Counted from the stretch's first letter, positions 6,830 through 14,845 are shown. The stretch is DNA of 25,546 bases from UBA6115 sp964534515 (GCA_964534515.1 CAZHPW010000026.1:1-25546), one strand, 5' to 3'. The notes: generated by a model not told the origin, from the sequence alone. Translations and numbers: made by a program.

Positions 6830-8846
6830 CTTTTTTCTCCTCCTTCAACGCCGTTTGGACCTTTTTCCCGGGTTTCTTGGACTTGGCTTTGGGTTTTTCG
6901 GGTTCGGGATCTTTTTCATAGGTGAAGTAAACCGTGGACAGAGGCGGGACGCAGACGGGCACGGAGTAGGGCAGGTTGTTGCACAGCTCTTCCTCCGCCC
7001 GGATGGGCTCCGCGTTGAACTGGTTGGAGCCGCCGTAGTCCTTCAAATCGGTATTGAACACCTCCGTAATCACGCCGGGCTTGGGCAAGCCGAAGCGGAA
7101 GACAGGGTAAAAAGCGGAGGTAAAGTTGGTCAGGCAGACGGTGGAATTGCCTTTTTTGTCGGTGCGCATGAAGACCACGATGCTGCGCTCCTTGTCATCC
7201 GGCGTCAGCCACATGAAACCATCCCAGCTGTCCTCAATCTGCCAGAAGGCGGGATGGTCGCGGTAGAAGCGGTTTAAGACACGCACACAGCGGCACAGGT
7301 CCGGATGGCGCTCATAGACCATGAGGAACCAATCCAGCTGGCCGTCGTAATTCCACTCAATGAAGTGGCCAAACTCGCTGCCCATGAAGAGCAGCTTTTT
7401 ACCCGGGTGCGCCATGGTATAGCCGTACAGCGCGCGCAGGCCGGCGAATTTCTGCCACAAATCGCCCGGCTGTTTGTCCAGCATGCTGCCCTTGCCATGG
7501 ACGACCTCGTCATGGGAGAAGGGCAGGATGTAGTTTTCCGAGAAGGCGTAAAAGAGCGAGAAGGTGAGTTTGTCGTGATGCCATTTGCGGTAGACCGGGT
7601 CTAACTTGATGTAGGAGAGCATGTCGTTCATCCAGCCCATGTTCCACTTAAAGCCAAAGCCCAGCCCGCCCATGTCAACAGGACGGGTGACCATGGGGTA
7701 GGCGGAGGACTCCTCGGCAATCATCATGACACCGGGGAAATCGTGGTAAACGGTCTGGTTCATGCGCTGCATGAAGGCGATGGCCTCCAGGTTTTCCCGG
7801 CCGCCGTACTTGTTGGCCAGGTAATCGCCCTCCCTGGCGAAATCGTGGTAGAGCATGCTGGACACCGCGTCCACGCGCAGGCCGTCGGCATGGAAGTATT
7901 CTAGCCAGAAACAGGCGTTTGACAGCAGGAAGCTGCAGACCTCGCCGCGGGCGAAGTCAAACATCATGGTGCCCCACTGGGGCATTTCAGCGCGCCTGAC
8001 ATCCTCATGCTCATAGCAGGGGGTGCCGTCAAAGCGGCGCAGACCAATCTCATCTCTGGGAAAATGGGCAGGCACCCAATCCAAGATGACGCCGATGCCG
8101 GCCTGGTGCATGCGGTCGATGAAATCCATGAGCTCCTTGGGTTTGCCGTGGCGGGCGGTGGCCGCGTAATAACCGGTCACCTGGTAGCCCCAGGACATGT
8201 CAAGCGGGTGCTCCATCACGGGCAGCAGCTCCACATGCGTGTAGCCCATCTCCTCAATGTAGGGGATGAGCTGGTCGGCGATTTCACCATAGCTGAGCAT
8301 CCGGCCGTTTTCACCGCGGCGCCAGGAGCCCAGGTGCATCTCATAGATGTTGACGGGGCTGGAATAGGGCTGCCAGGTACGGCGCTTGGCCATCCATTCC
8401 CCATCGCCCCATTCGTAGCCATCCATGTCATACAGGAGGCTCGCGGTGTTGGGGCGCAACTCACCCGCAAAGGCGTAGGGGTCGGCCTTTAAGGTCCACC
8501 GGCCGTCCGCGCCTTTGATGGCGTACTTGTAAGCGCGAAGCTTTTCCTCAGCGCCTTCATAGGAGAAGGCGTCCGGGTTGCTTTCAGGCTTGAACAGCGA
8601 ATCCGGCAGCCTGATTTCCCAGGTGCCGTCAAACTGCTTCTGCATGGGGTACTTTTCATAGTCCCAGAAACAGAATTCGCCGGTCAGGCTGACAGCCTGG
8701 GCATTGGGTGCCCAGACAGTAAAGTGCCAACAATCAACATCCTGCCAAACAGGATGCGCACCGAATATGTGATAGGCATGACGGTTGGTACCGTGATGAA
8801 ACTCCTGCCTTTGCGCGTCATTAGGAGCCAGATAGCGCAAGGTCAT
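6816..8846 (-). CDS. glgB: 1,4-alpha-glucan branching enzyme
   Basis: GlgB (EC 2.4.1.18, GH13) makes alpha-1,6 branches in glycogen. The protein from ATG 8846 has about 676 residues. An N-terminal CBM48/E-set module (HFTVWAPNAQAVSLTGEF) precedes the TIM barrel. The nucleophile aspartate is in DGLRVDAVSS, the acid/base glutamate in MIAEESSAYP, and the third acid in FSHDEVVHGKGSM; region I is GVILDWVPAHF. After the C-terminal beta domain comes a short lysine-rich tail of about 33 residues. I chose 8846 because GAGGAAGGGAGGG precedes it and the upstream in-frame extension to 8957 is read through the promoter. It is the first gene of the glg operon; its last 14 bases overlap glgC. Confidence 0.95.
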   Translation of the reverse strand: MTLRYLAPNDAQRQEFHHGTNRHAYHIFGAHPVWQDVDCWHFTVWAPNAQAVSLTGEFCFWDYEKYPMQKQFDGTWEIRLPDSLFKPESNPDAFSYEGAEEKLRAYKYAIKGADGRWTLKADPYAFAGELRPNTASLLYDMDGYEWGDGEWMAKRRTWQPYSSPVNIYEMHLGSWRRGENGRMLSYGEIADQLIPYIEEMGYTHVELLPVMEHPLDMSWGYQVTGYYAATARHGKPKELMDFIDRMHQAGIGVILDWVPAHFPRDEIGLRRFDGTPCYEHEDVRRAEMPQWGTMMFDFARGEVCSFLLSNACFWLEYFHADGLRVDAVSSMLYHDFAREGDYLANKYGGRENLEAIAFMQRMNQTVYHDFPGVMMIAEESSAYPMVTRPVDMGGLGFGFKWNMGWMNDMLSYIKLDPVYRKWHHDKLTFSLFYAFSENYILPFSHDEVVHGKGSMLDKQPGDLWQKFAGLRALYGYTMAHPGKKLLFMGSEFGHFIEWNYDGQLDWFLMVYERHPDLCRCVRVLNRFYRDHPAFWQIEDSWDGFMWLTPDDKERSIVVFMRTDKKGNSTVCLTNFTSAFYPVFRFGLPKPGVITEVFNTDLKDYGGSNQFNAEPIRAEEELCNNLPYSVPVCVPPLSTVYFTYEKDPEPEKPKAKSKKPGKKVQTALKEEKKDAST

Positions 8847-8872
8847 CCCTCCCTTCCTCAGGACGAACGATG

Positions 8873-8884
8873 TCCACGCGTGGA
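8873..8884. promoter_or_regulatory. 12-bp perfect palindrome in the glgB leader (possible operator)
   Basis: TCCACGCGTGGA is a perfect 12-base palindrome. It starts about 15 bases past the -10 element, in the transcribed leader. Its place fits a repressor site or roadblock operator for the glg operon. No regulator is identified and a chance palindrome is possible. Confidence 0.35.
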
Positions 8885-8898
8885 TATTTTTCAATAGA

Positions 8899-8928
8899 AG
8901 TATAGCACATACAAATTGCATGGCGCAA
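8899..8928 (-). promoter_or_regulatory. Promoter of the glycogen operon
   Basis: On the minus strand TATACT (8899-8904) is preceded by TGC, giving an extended -10 (TGCTATACT). A poor -35, TTGCGC (8923-8928), lies 18 bases upstream. A weak -35 with an extended -10 is a recognised promoter type. Predicted initiation is near 8892, giving a leader of about 45 bases. Confidence 0.6.
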
Positions 8929-8950
8929 CGAACAAAGCGGTTGCCCTTTC

Positions 8951-8979
8951 TTGACAATTCCCTAACTCGATGAGATAAA
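8951..8979 (+). promoter_or_regulatory. Possible distal promoter for the metallophosphoesterase-ppk operon
   Basis: TTGACA (8951-8956) is followed after 17 bases by GATAAA (8974-8979). The -35 is perfect and the -10 matches four of six. It faces away from glgB. It would give a long leader of about 110 bases; the proximal promoter at 9039-9067 looks better placed. Confidence 0.45.
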
Positions 8980-9038
8980 GCCGCTTGTTCACCTGTATGA
9001 TTTTTACCTGTTTATGCAAGTTTACGCTTGTGTTTCAA

Positions 9039-9067
9039 TTGTTCACGCCCATATTCCATGATAGAAT
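9039..9067 (+). promoter_or_regulatory. Proximal promoter of the metallophosphoesterase-ppk-cysS operon
   Basis: TTGTTC (9039-9044), 17 bases, then TAGAAT (9062-9067). The -10 is preceded by TGA, so it is an extended -10. Initiation is predicted near 9074, with GAGGAAGG and the ATG at 9097 following closely. Confidence 0.65.
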
Positions 9068-9096
9068 AAGGCCACAAAAGAGGAAGGGGCGTAAAC

Positions 9097-10170
9097 ATGG
9101 CGGCCAGAAGAAGCAAAGGACTGTTTCAGCCGGCGCGCAGGCGGCGCGGCGGTTGCCTGTTGGTATTTGTGCTGCTCATCGCGGCCATCACCATCGTCCT
9201 CTCCCTCAACACGCTGTCCAACCGTTATGTCAAACTGGAGCAGCGCAGCGTGACGGTTCTCAACCTGCCAAAGAGCCTGGAAGGCTTTAGAATCCTGCAT
9301 CTGAGTGACTTAAACTGCGCGATGCTTGGCCAGGACCATGAGAACCTGAAAAACGCCCTAGGCAAGGAAAGCTACAGCGCCGTGGTGATGACAGGCGACA
9401 TGGTGGGCAAGGGCGGGAAAACAGAGCCGCTTTTAGACATCCTGGCCCTCATCCCCAAGGACACCCCCATCTTCCTCATCGCCGGGGACAGCGACCCGGA
9501 CGCCCTCCTGCCCGACCCGCACGGGACGGGTGAGGTCAAGGCGGATTATATCCTGCAGGCAGAACAGGCCGGCGCCATCTACCTTGAAGCGCCCTACAAA
9601 CTGGAATACAACGGCCAGGTCATCTGGTTTGCGCCTGGGGAGACCTTCACCCTGGATTTGGACAACGCGGTTTTCGCGCTCAAGGAGCTCATCAGGACGC
9701 TGTCCAGCCAGGAAAACCCCTATGAAGCCCAGACCGGCGCGCAGCTGCGCTTCGCGGAGCACCGCTTAAAGAACATGGAGGCCTCTGTTACAGCCCTTAA
9801 GGAGATGAAACGGACGGATGTCATCATCGCGGTGATGCACCACCCGCCGGATTATGAGCAGATTACCGAGCTCTCCGCCAAGAGCCAGGAAATGAACCTG
9901 CCCTCGCCCAGCCTTTTTTTGGCCGGGCAGTTCAACGCCGGGCAAATCCGCCTGCCGGGCTTAGGCCCTGTGTACATCCCGGTTCAGCCGGACGGCAAGG
10001 GCGGCTTTTTCCCGGGCGATGAGGGCTTTACCGGGCTATCCATCGTAAAAGGCTACGCGGTCTACATCTCCCCCGGGCTGGGTGTATCCGCATACTACCC
10101 CTTGCCCCTGCGGCTGTTTAACCGCCCCGCCGCCACCCTTGTCCGCTTGACCGCCCAGATGACGCGATAG
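9097..10170 (+). CDS. Membrane-anchored metallophosphoesterase-like protein with degenerate metal site
   Basis: The protein of 357 residues has a basic N-terminus and one membrane segment (about 20-38) placing the rest outside. The fold is that of YkuE-type calcineurin-like phosphoesterases. Its blocks appear in order: ILHLSDLN (67-73), VVMTGDMV (97-103), IAGDSDPD (128-135), AVMHHPPDY (245-253), LAGQFNAGQ (275-283) and YISPGLG (323-329). Active members have DLH, GNHD/E and GHTHGGQ in three of these. Here they read DLN, GDSD and GQFNAGQ, so several metal ligands are changed and catalysis is doubtful. There is also a charged insert around 185-240. It starts at ATG 9097 with GAGGAAGG upstream and ends 8 bases before ppk1. 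It may be a pseudoenzyme or bind metal differently; the family is fairly sure, the function is not. Confidence 0.75.
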   Translation: MAARRSKGLFQPARRRRGGCLLVFVLLIAAITIVLSLNTLSNRYVKLEQRSVTVLNLPKSLEGFRILHLSDLNCAMLGQDHENLKNALGKESYSAVVMTGDMVGKGGKTEPLLDILALIPKDTPIFLIAGDSDPDALLPDPHGTGEVKADYILQAEQAGAIYLEAPYKLEYNGQVIWFAPGETFTLDLDNAVFALKELIRTLSSQENPYEAQTGAQLRFAEHRLKNMEASVTALKEMKRTDVIIAVMHHPPDYEQITELSAKSQEMNLPSPSLFLAGQFNAGQIRLPGLGPVYIPVQPDGKGGFFPGDEGFTGLSIVKGYAVYISPGLGVSAYYPLPLRLFNRPAATLVRLTAQMTR

Positions 10171-10178
10171 GAGGACGC

Positions 10179-12233
10179 TTGAACAAAGGCATTTTCTACA
10201 ACCGGGAACTCAGCTGGCTTAATTTTAACGAGCGCATTTTGGCTGAGGCGACCAACCTGGACAACCCGCTATTGGAGCGGGCCAGGTTTATGTCCATTGT
10301 GTCCAACAACCTGGACGAGTTCTTTATGGTGCGCGTGGGCAAATTGGAGCGCAAGAAGGACATGGGCCGCAGGACACCCGACCCGGTTGGCTTGTCCCCG
10401 CAAACGCAGTTGGAGCAAATCCGCGAGAAGGTTGAAAAGCATGTCAGCCACCAGTACCGGATTCTAAACGAGTCAATTTTCCCGGAATTGGAGCAAAACG
10501 GCCTCTACCTGCTAAAGCCTGAGCAGTTGTCCGCTGAGCAGCGCCTATGGCTGTCCCAGTATTTTGACGCCCAGGTGCTGCCCGTGTTGACCCCCAGAAC
10601 CTTAAACCCCCTGCAGCCCTTTCCCATCCTGTCCGCCAAGGCCATCTATATCGCCGTCATGCTGCAGTCGGACAAGGGCGGGGAGCCGCAGACAGCGATT
10701 GTGCCCGTGCCCCGTGCCCTAAAGCGCGAGGTGCTCCTGCCCATGGGCAAGGGCAAAGCCCGTGGCGTTCTGCTGGAAGAGCTGATATCCATGTTCCTGC
10801 CGCGCTTGTTCCTTTACATGGCGCCCCTGGCGCAGATGCCCTTTCGCATCACCCGCAACACCGACTTTGTGGTCAACCTGGACGACATGAATAACCTGCT
10901 CACCGAGATGAGCAAAAACGTGCAGCGGCGCTCTTACGGCAAGATTGTGCGACTGGAAGTGATGGAGGGCGCCAACAAAAAGCTGCTGAATATGCTCAAA
11001 GACGGCATGGAGGTACAACCTGACTGCGTCAACATCGTGGACGGGCCGCTGGACTTGCGCTTTTTCATGCGCCAGGTCTGTGACCTGCCGGGTTTTGACC
11101 ACCTGCGCTTTACCCCCTACACGCCCAGGATGGATGAGCGGCTTAAAGTGCGCGAATCCATCTTCCGCACCATCAGGGGCGGGGATTTGTTTTTCCACCT
11201 GCCCTATGACAGCTTTGACCCCATTGTGCGTTTCCTGTCTGAGGCCGCGACGGACAGCAATGTGCTGGCCATCAAGCAGACCCTCTACCGGGTATCCTCC
11301 CACAGCCCGATGATAGACGCCCTGGCACGCGCCGCGCAAAACGGCAAGCAGGTGACCGTGCTCATTGAGGTGCGGGCGCGCTTTGACGAGGAGCACAACA
11401 TCGCCTGGAGCAAGGCGCTGGAGAAGGCCGGCTGCCATGTGCTCTACGGTGTGCCCAGGTGGAAGACACATTCCAAGGTGACCCTGGTGGTCAGGCGGGA
11501 GGCGGACGGCCTGCGGCACTACACCCACTTTGGCACCGGCAACTACAACGACGTGACCGCCAAGCTCTATACCGACATGGGCGTATTGACCTGTGACAAG
11601 CAGCTGGGCGAGGACGCGGCCGCCTTCTTTAACCTGATTTTGGGCTACAGCTACACCTACCCCATGCGGGAAATGATTGCCTCACCCTATCACTTAAGGG
11701 ACGCCATATTAACCCGCATCAGGCGGGAGGAGACCAACGCCCAGGAAGGCAAAAAGAGCGGCATCACGATGAAGATGAACTCCCTGTCTGACCCCATGAT
11801 GATTCAGGCGCTGCTGAGTGCGGCCAACGCCGGGGTGAGGATTCGCCTGATGGTGCGCGGCATCTGCTGCCTGAATTACAGGGAGAACAAGAACTTGCAA
11901 ATCTTCAGCACCGTCGGGCGGTTTTTGGAGCACCCGCGGGTGTATTGCTTTGAGAACGACGGCGAGAAAGAGGTATTCCTCTCCTCCGCCGACTTAATGC
12001 CCAGGAACCTGGACAAGCGCGTGGAACTGACCGTGCCGGTCAAGGACAAGCGGATTCAGGAGCAGATTGTATCCATCCTGGAATTGGGCTTCATGGACAA
12101 CCGCAAGCTATGGCGTTTGACCGCGCACAACACCTATGAGCGCGTGCCCAGGGGGCTGCCGCCAATCAACGCGCAGGAGGAGCTCATCCGCTCTGAAAAC
12201 CCTTTGCTTGACATGAAAAACACACGCGGATAA
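10179..12233 (+). CDS. ppk1: Polyphosphate kinase 1
   Basis: PPK1 (EC 2.7.4.1) reversibly moves the terminal phosphate of ATP onto inorganic polyphosphate, usually at the inner membrane face. The 684 residues match the family length. The N domain opens with FYNRELSWLNFNERIL. The catalytic phosphohistidine is H450 in THFGTGNYND, and the second conserved histidine is H585 in RFLEHPRVY. The phospholipase-D-like halves include VLAIKQTLYRVS and FLSSADLMPRNLDKRVE. The start is TTG at 10179, with AGGAGG four bases upstream; it gives exactly the expected N-terminus. It lies 8 bases after the metallophosphoesterase-like gene and is surely co-transcribed with it. cysS follows after 42 bases. Confidence 0.97.
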   Translation: MNKGIFYNRELSWLNFNERILAEATNLDNPLLERARFMSIVSNNLDEFFMVRVGKLERKKDMGRRTPDPVGLSPQTQLEQIREKVEKHVSHQYRILNESIFPELEQNGLYLLKPEQLSAEQRLWLSQYFDAQVLPVLTPRTLNPLQPFPILSAKAIYIAVMLQSDKGGEPQTAIVPVPRALKREVLLPMGKGKARGVLLEELISMFLPRLFLYMAPLAQMPFRITRNTDFVVNLDDMNNLLTEMSKNVQRRSYGKIVRLEVMEGANKKLLNMLKDGMEVQPDCVNIVDGPLDLRFFMRQVCDLPGFDHLRFTPYTPRMDERLKVRESIFRTIRGGDLFFHLPYDSFDPIVRFLSEAATDSNVLAIKQTLYRVSSHSPMIDALARAAQNGKQVTVLIEVRARFDEEHNIAWSKALEKAGCHVLYGVPRWKTHSKVTLVVRREADGLRHYTHFGTGNYNDVTAKLYTDMGVLTCDKQLGEDAAAFFNLILGYSYTYPMREMIASPYHLRDAILTRIRREETNAQEGKKSGITMKMNSLSDPMMIQALLSAANAGVRIRLMVRGICCLNYRENKNLQIFSTVGRFLEHPRVYCFENDGEKEVFLSSADLMPRNLDKRVELTVPVKDKRIQEQIVSILELGFMDNRKLWRLTAHNTYERVPRGLPPINAQEELIRSENPLLDMKNTRG

Positions 12234-12275
12234 ACTGGATGAACCCCATCAGACACAAAGGAGCCAAGGAAGAAC

Positions 12276-13673
12276 ATGATTCAGATTTACAACAGCCAGA
12301 GCAGACAGAAGGAAGACTTCATCCCCCTTACCCCCGGCAAGGTGGGCATGTACTGCTGCGGCCCCACGGTATATGACTATTTTCATATTGGAAATGCCCG
12401 CCCCTTCATCATGTTTGACGTCTTCCGCAGGTTCCTGGAAAGCCGCGGGTATGAGGTGAACTTCGTTCAGAACTTCACCGACGTGGACGACAAAATGATT
12501 GACCGGGCCAACCGCGAAGGCACCACCGTCAAGGAACTGGGCGACCGTTTTATCGCCGAGTACTGGAAGGACGCGAACGCCCTGGGCGTCTTGCCCGCGA
12601 CCGTGCACCCGCGCGCGACAGAGCACATGAATGAGATGATTGACATCATCAAGGGCCTGATTGACCAGGGGCTGGCCTATGAGAAAGACGGCAATGTCTA
12701 CTTCAGCACGCCGGACTTCCATGACTACGGCAAACTGTCCGGTCAGAACCTGGAAGACCTGGACAGCGGCGCGCGCGTGAGCGTGGACGAGGAGAAGCGC
12801 AACCCCCTGGACTTTGCCCTGTGGAAGGCCGAAAAGCCCAACGAGCCCAGCTGGGACAGCCCCTGGGGCAAGGGACGGCCGGGCTGGCACATTGAGTGCT
12901 CCGCGATGAGCATGAAATACCTGGGCGAGCATTTTGACATCCACTGCGGCGGCCAGGACCTGCTCTTCCCCCACCATGAAAACGAGGTCGCCCAGAGCGA
13001 GGGCTATTCCGGGCACCCCTTTGTCAATTACTGGATGCACAATGGCTTTATCAACATCGACAACACCAAGATGTCCAAATCCCTGGGCAATTTTTTCACG
13101 GTACGCGATATTTTGAAGGAGTATGAGGCGGAGGACATGCGCATGCTGATGCTATCCGCGCACTACAGAAGCCCGCTTAACTTCAGCCGGGATATGATGG
13201 CCCAGGCCAAGGCGTCCCTAAACCGCCTCTACACCGGCAGAGACCGCATGAATGACCTGTTGAAAACCGCCAAGCCGGCTGAAAACAATGAAAGCCTCCA
13301 GGACATTGCCGGCAAACTCAAGGAGATTGAGGCGCGCTTTGACGCCGGCATGGACAATGACTTTAATACCGCCGAAGCCATGGGCGCGGTGTTTGAGCTG
13401 GTCTACCTGGCCAACACCGAACTCAACGAGAACAGCCCCAAGGAAAGCGTGGAGCAGGCGCTGGAACTGCTCAAGAAAATGACCGGTATCTTTGGCCTGT
13501 TGACCAAAAAGGAAGAAGAAATCCCCCAGGAAGTGCAGCAGCTGGCCAAAGAACGCGCCCAGGCCAGGAAGGACAAGAACTGGGCCTTGAGCGATGAGCT
13601 GCGCGCCCAATTGAACGCCCTGGGCTGGCTGGCGGAGGACGGACCCCAAGGCCAGAAGCTGCGCAAGGCCTGA
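12276..13673 (+). CDS. cysS: Cysteinyl-tRNA synthetase
   Basis: CysRS (EC 6.1.1.16) charges tRNA-Cys in the cytoplasm. The 465 residues fit the class Ia family. HIGN (37-40) is the HIGH signature and KMSKS is at 265-269. The zinc ligands expected by comparison with E. coli are C28, C208 (in WHIEC), H233 and E237 (in FPHHENE). The C-terminal DALR-type helical domain follows. Start ATG 12276 has AAGGAG and GGAAG upstream. It is downstream of ppk1 without a clear terminator and shows no T-box leader in the 42-base gap, so it is probably read through from the ppk promoter. Confidence 0.98.
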   Translation: MIQIYNSQSRQKEDFIPLTPGKVGMYCCGPTVYDYFHIGNARPFIMFDVFRRFLESRGYEVNFVQNFTDVDDKMIDRANREGTTVKELGDRFIAEYWKDANALGVLPATVHPRATEHMNEMIDIIKGLIDQGLAYEKDGNVYFSTPDFHDYGKLSGQNLEDLDSGARVSVDEEKRNPLDFALWKAEKPNEPSWDSPWGKGRPGWHIECSAMSMKYLGEHFDIHCGGQDLLFPHHENEVAQSEGYSGHPFVNYWMHNGFINIDNTKMSKSLGNFFTVRDILKEYEAEDMRMLMLSAHYRSPLNFSRDMMAQAKASLNRLYTGRDRMNDLLKTAKPAENNESLQDIAGKLKEIEARFDAGMDNDFNTAEAMGAVFELVYLANTELNENSPKESVEQALELLKKMTGIFGLLTKKEEEIPQEVQQLAKERAQARKDKNWALSDELRAQLNALGWLAEDGPQGQKLRKA

Positions 13674-13683
13674 TTACAAACAC

Positions 13684-14133
13684 ATGACCAACAACAAACT
13701 GCCCAACAGCGTGATGGCCCGCCGCCTTGTCACCAGGGCAGTTTTGTTGTTGTGCGGGCTCATCACGCTTGTGATGATGGGCTTGGCCCTCAGGGATGCT
13801 TTCAGCAAAGGACATCAGGAAGTAATAACCCTGTCCAATGAGAAGGCCAAAACTCAAAGACCACAAGTCAATCAAACCGGCGTCAACCTCAACACCGCCA
13901 CCAAGGAAGAATTGATGTCCCTGCCCGGCATCGGCGAGTACCTGGCGGAGCAGATTGTTTTGAAGCGCGGTGAGCAGCCCTTCTACTTCATCGAGGACTT
14001 GGGCGCGGTGAAGGGCTTTGGAGAAAAGCGGATAGCCGCCCTGAAGCCCCTGGCCTATGTTCCTTTGCCCATTGACCTCTTAGCGGTTGTCTCCTTGCCT
14101 GATGACCCCTTAGCGGTTGAGGCCGCGGATTAA
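13684..14133 (+). CDS. ComEA-like helix-hairpin-helix protein
   Basis: This is a 149-residue membrane-anchored protein. The N-terminus is short, then a membrane segment at about 15-37, a polar linker, and a ComEA-type double helix-hairpin-helix from about 67. The opening VNLNTATKEELMSLPGIG is the family signature and the second hairpin reads VKGFGEKRIAAL. ComEA binds extracellular double-stranded DNA during uptake in competent Firmicutes. No other competence gene is here, so the role may be general DNA binding. The start ATG 13684 has only a weak ribosome site, and the gene lies 10 bases after cysS, suggesting translational coupling. The C-terminal tail repeats D-x-LAV twice. Confidence 0.85.
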   Translation: MTNNKLPNSVMARRLVTRAVLLLCGLITLVMMGLALRDAFSKGHQEVITLSNEKAKTQRPQVNQTGVNLNTATKEELMSLPGIGEYLAEQIVLKRGEQPFYFIEDLGAVKGFGEKRIAALKPLAYVPLPIDLLAVVSLPDDPLAVEAAD

Positions 14134-14205
14134 CTGCCACTTGGCATGGATGATTTGATGCTCTACCCAACTTGCTCAGACGTCATCCCAGGTACAGCGA
14201 AAGAA

Positions 14206-14241
14206 TGCTTAGAATTTCTTTGAACTATATATTTCTAAGCA
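14206..14241. repeat. Spaced inverted repeat built on TTAGAA
   Basis: TGCTTAGAA (14206-14214) and TTCTAAGCA (14233-14241) form perfect 9-base arms separated by 18 A+T-rich bases. The core hexamer TTAGAA/TTCTAA is the same as in the box over the perR promoter 130 bases downstream. It could be a second regulator site or an RNA hairpin just before the terminator at 14248. Confidence 0.5.
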
Positions 14242-14247
14242 CAATAG

Positions 14248-14275
14248 ACCGGCACCAGCCGGTTTTTTCTTTTTG
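14248..14275 (+). terminator. Rho-independent terminator after the comEA-like gene
   Basis: ACCGGC (14248-14253) pairs with GCCGGT (14258-14263) around a four-base loop, and T-rich sequence (TTTTTTCTTTTT) follows at once. It ends the metallophosphoesterase-ppk1-cysS-comEA transcript and separates it from the perR unit. Confidence 0.85.
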
Positions 14276-14340
14276 TCGGATCGTATTCCATAGATGTCCC
14301 GCGATACTATCCCAGACCACATAAAGCAAAACCCAGAGGC

Positions 14341-14369
14341 TTGACATTAACGACTAGATAGATTAGAAT
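14341..14369 (+). promoter_or_regulatory. Promoter of the perR-like gene
   Basis: TTGACA (14341-14346), exactly 17 bases, then TAGAAT (14364-14369). It is a near-consensus sigma-A promoter. Initiation is predicted near 14376, leaving a leader of about 20 bases that consists largely of AAAGGAGGTGG. Confidence 0.85.
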
Positions 14370-14383
14370 TAGAATAGTTCTAA
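14363..14383. promoter_or_regulatory. PerR/Fur-type operator overlapping the -10 element
   Basis: TTAGAA (14369-14374), TAG, TTCTAA (14378-14383) is a perfect 15-base palindrome resembling the PerR box consensus TTATAATNATTATAA. A further direct TTAGAA half-site (14363-14368) abuts it, so the promoter -10 and start point are covered by three half-sites. This predicts that the encoded repressor controls its own gene. Confidence 0.75.
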
Positions 14384-14396
14384 AGGAGGTGGCCGC

Positions 14397-14771
14397 ATGG
14401 GTCCTTACGCGCAAAAGATTCTGGATTTGATTAACCATTCAAGCCAGCACTGGACGGCGGAGCAAATCTTTCTTCAGCTCAAGCAGACCAACCCAAAAAT
14501 TGTGCTAGCCACCGTGTACAACAACCTTAACGCCTTGCACGCGAACGGAACAATTCAAAAGGTGTCCCTGCAAGGCCAGCCGGACCGCTACGACAAAGCC
14601 GTCAAGCATGACCACCTGGTCTGCAAGGTGTGCAACAGCCTAAGCGACATTCATCTAGATGACTTAACCCAGGTGCTCAACGCCCAATTGGACAGCCCGC
14701 TGATTGATTATGACCTGATTATCAGCTATGTCTGCCCCGAGTGCAAAAAGCAGGCACAGAAAACCCACTGA
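14397..14771 (+). CDS. perR: Fur-family peroxide-responsive repressor (PerR-like)
   Basis: The protein is 124 residues, slightly short for the Fur family because the N-terminal helix is trimmed. The winged helix spans about 15-55 (recognition part ATVYNNLNAL). The structural zinc site is C76-x-x-C79 and C113-x-x-C116. The regulatory metal ligands of Bacillus PerR have counterparts at H18, D66, H71, H73 and D84, including the aspartate rather than glutamate at the last place that marks peroxide sensing. Oxidation of the histidines by Fe and H2O2 would release the DNA. Start ATG 14397 has AAAGGAGGTG. A peroxiredoxin gene follows after 74 bases. The Fur family is certain; PerR rather than Fur or Zur rests on the ligands, the box and the neighbour. 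Confidence 0.88.
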   Translation: MGPYAQKILDLINHSSQHWTAEQIFLQLKQTNPKIVLATVYNNLNALHANGTIQKVSLQGQPDRYDKAVKHDHLVCKVCNSLSDIHLDDLTQVLNAQLDSPLIDYDLIISYVCPECKKQAQKTH

Positions 14772-14845
14772 AACGATCTGTTGGCGGATGAACCGCTCTG
14801 ATATACATCAAACTCGCTGAAACAGCAACAAGAAAGGAAAACATC

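Noticed and set aside
12234..12275. Possible T-box leader before cysS.
   Set aside because: The gap is only 42 bases, too short for a T-box, and no terminator or antiterminator fold is present.
12249..13040. Minus-strand open frame of 263 codons opposite cysS.
   Set aside because: cysS is unmistakable with all its motifs; the reverse frame matches no family and is a shadow.
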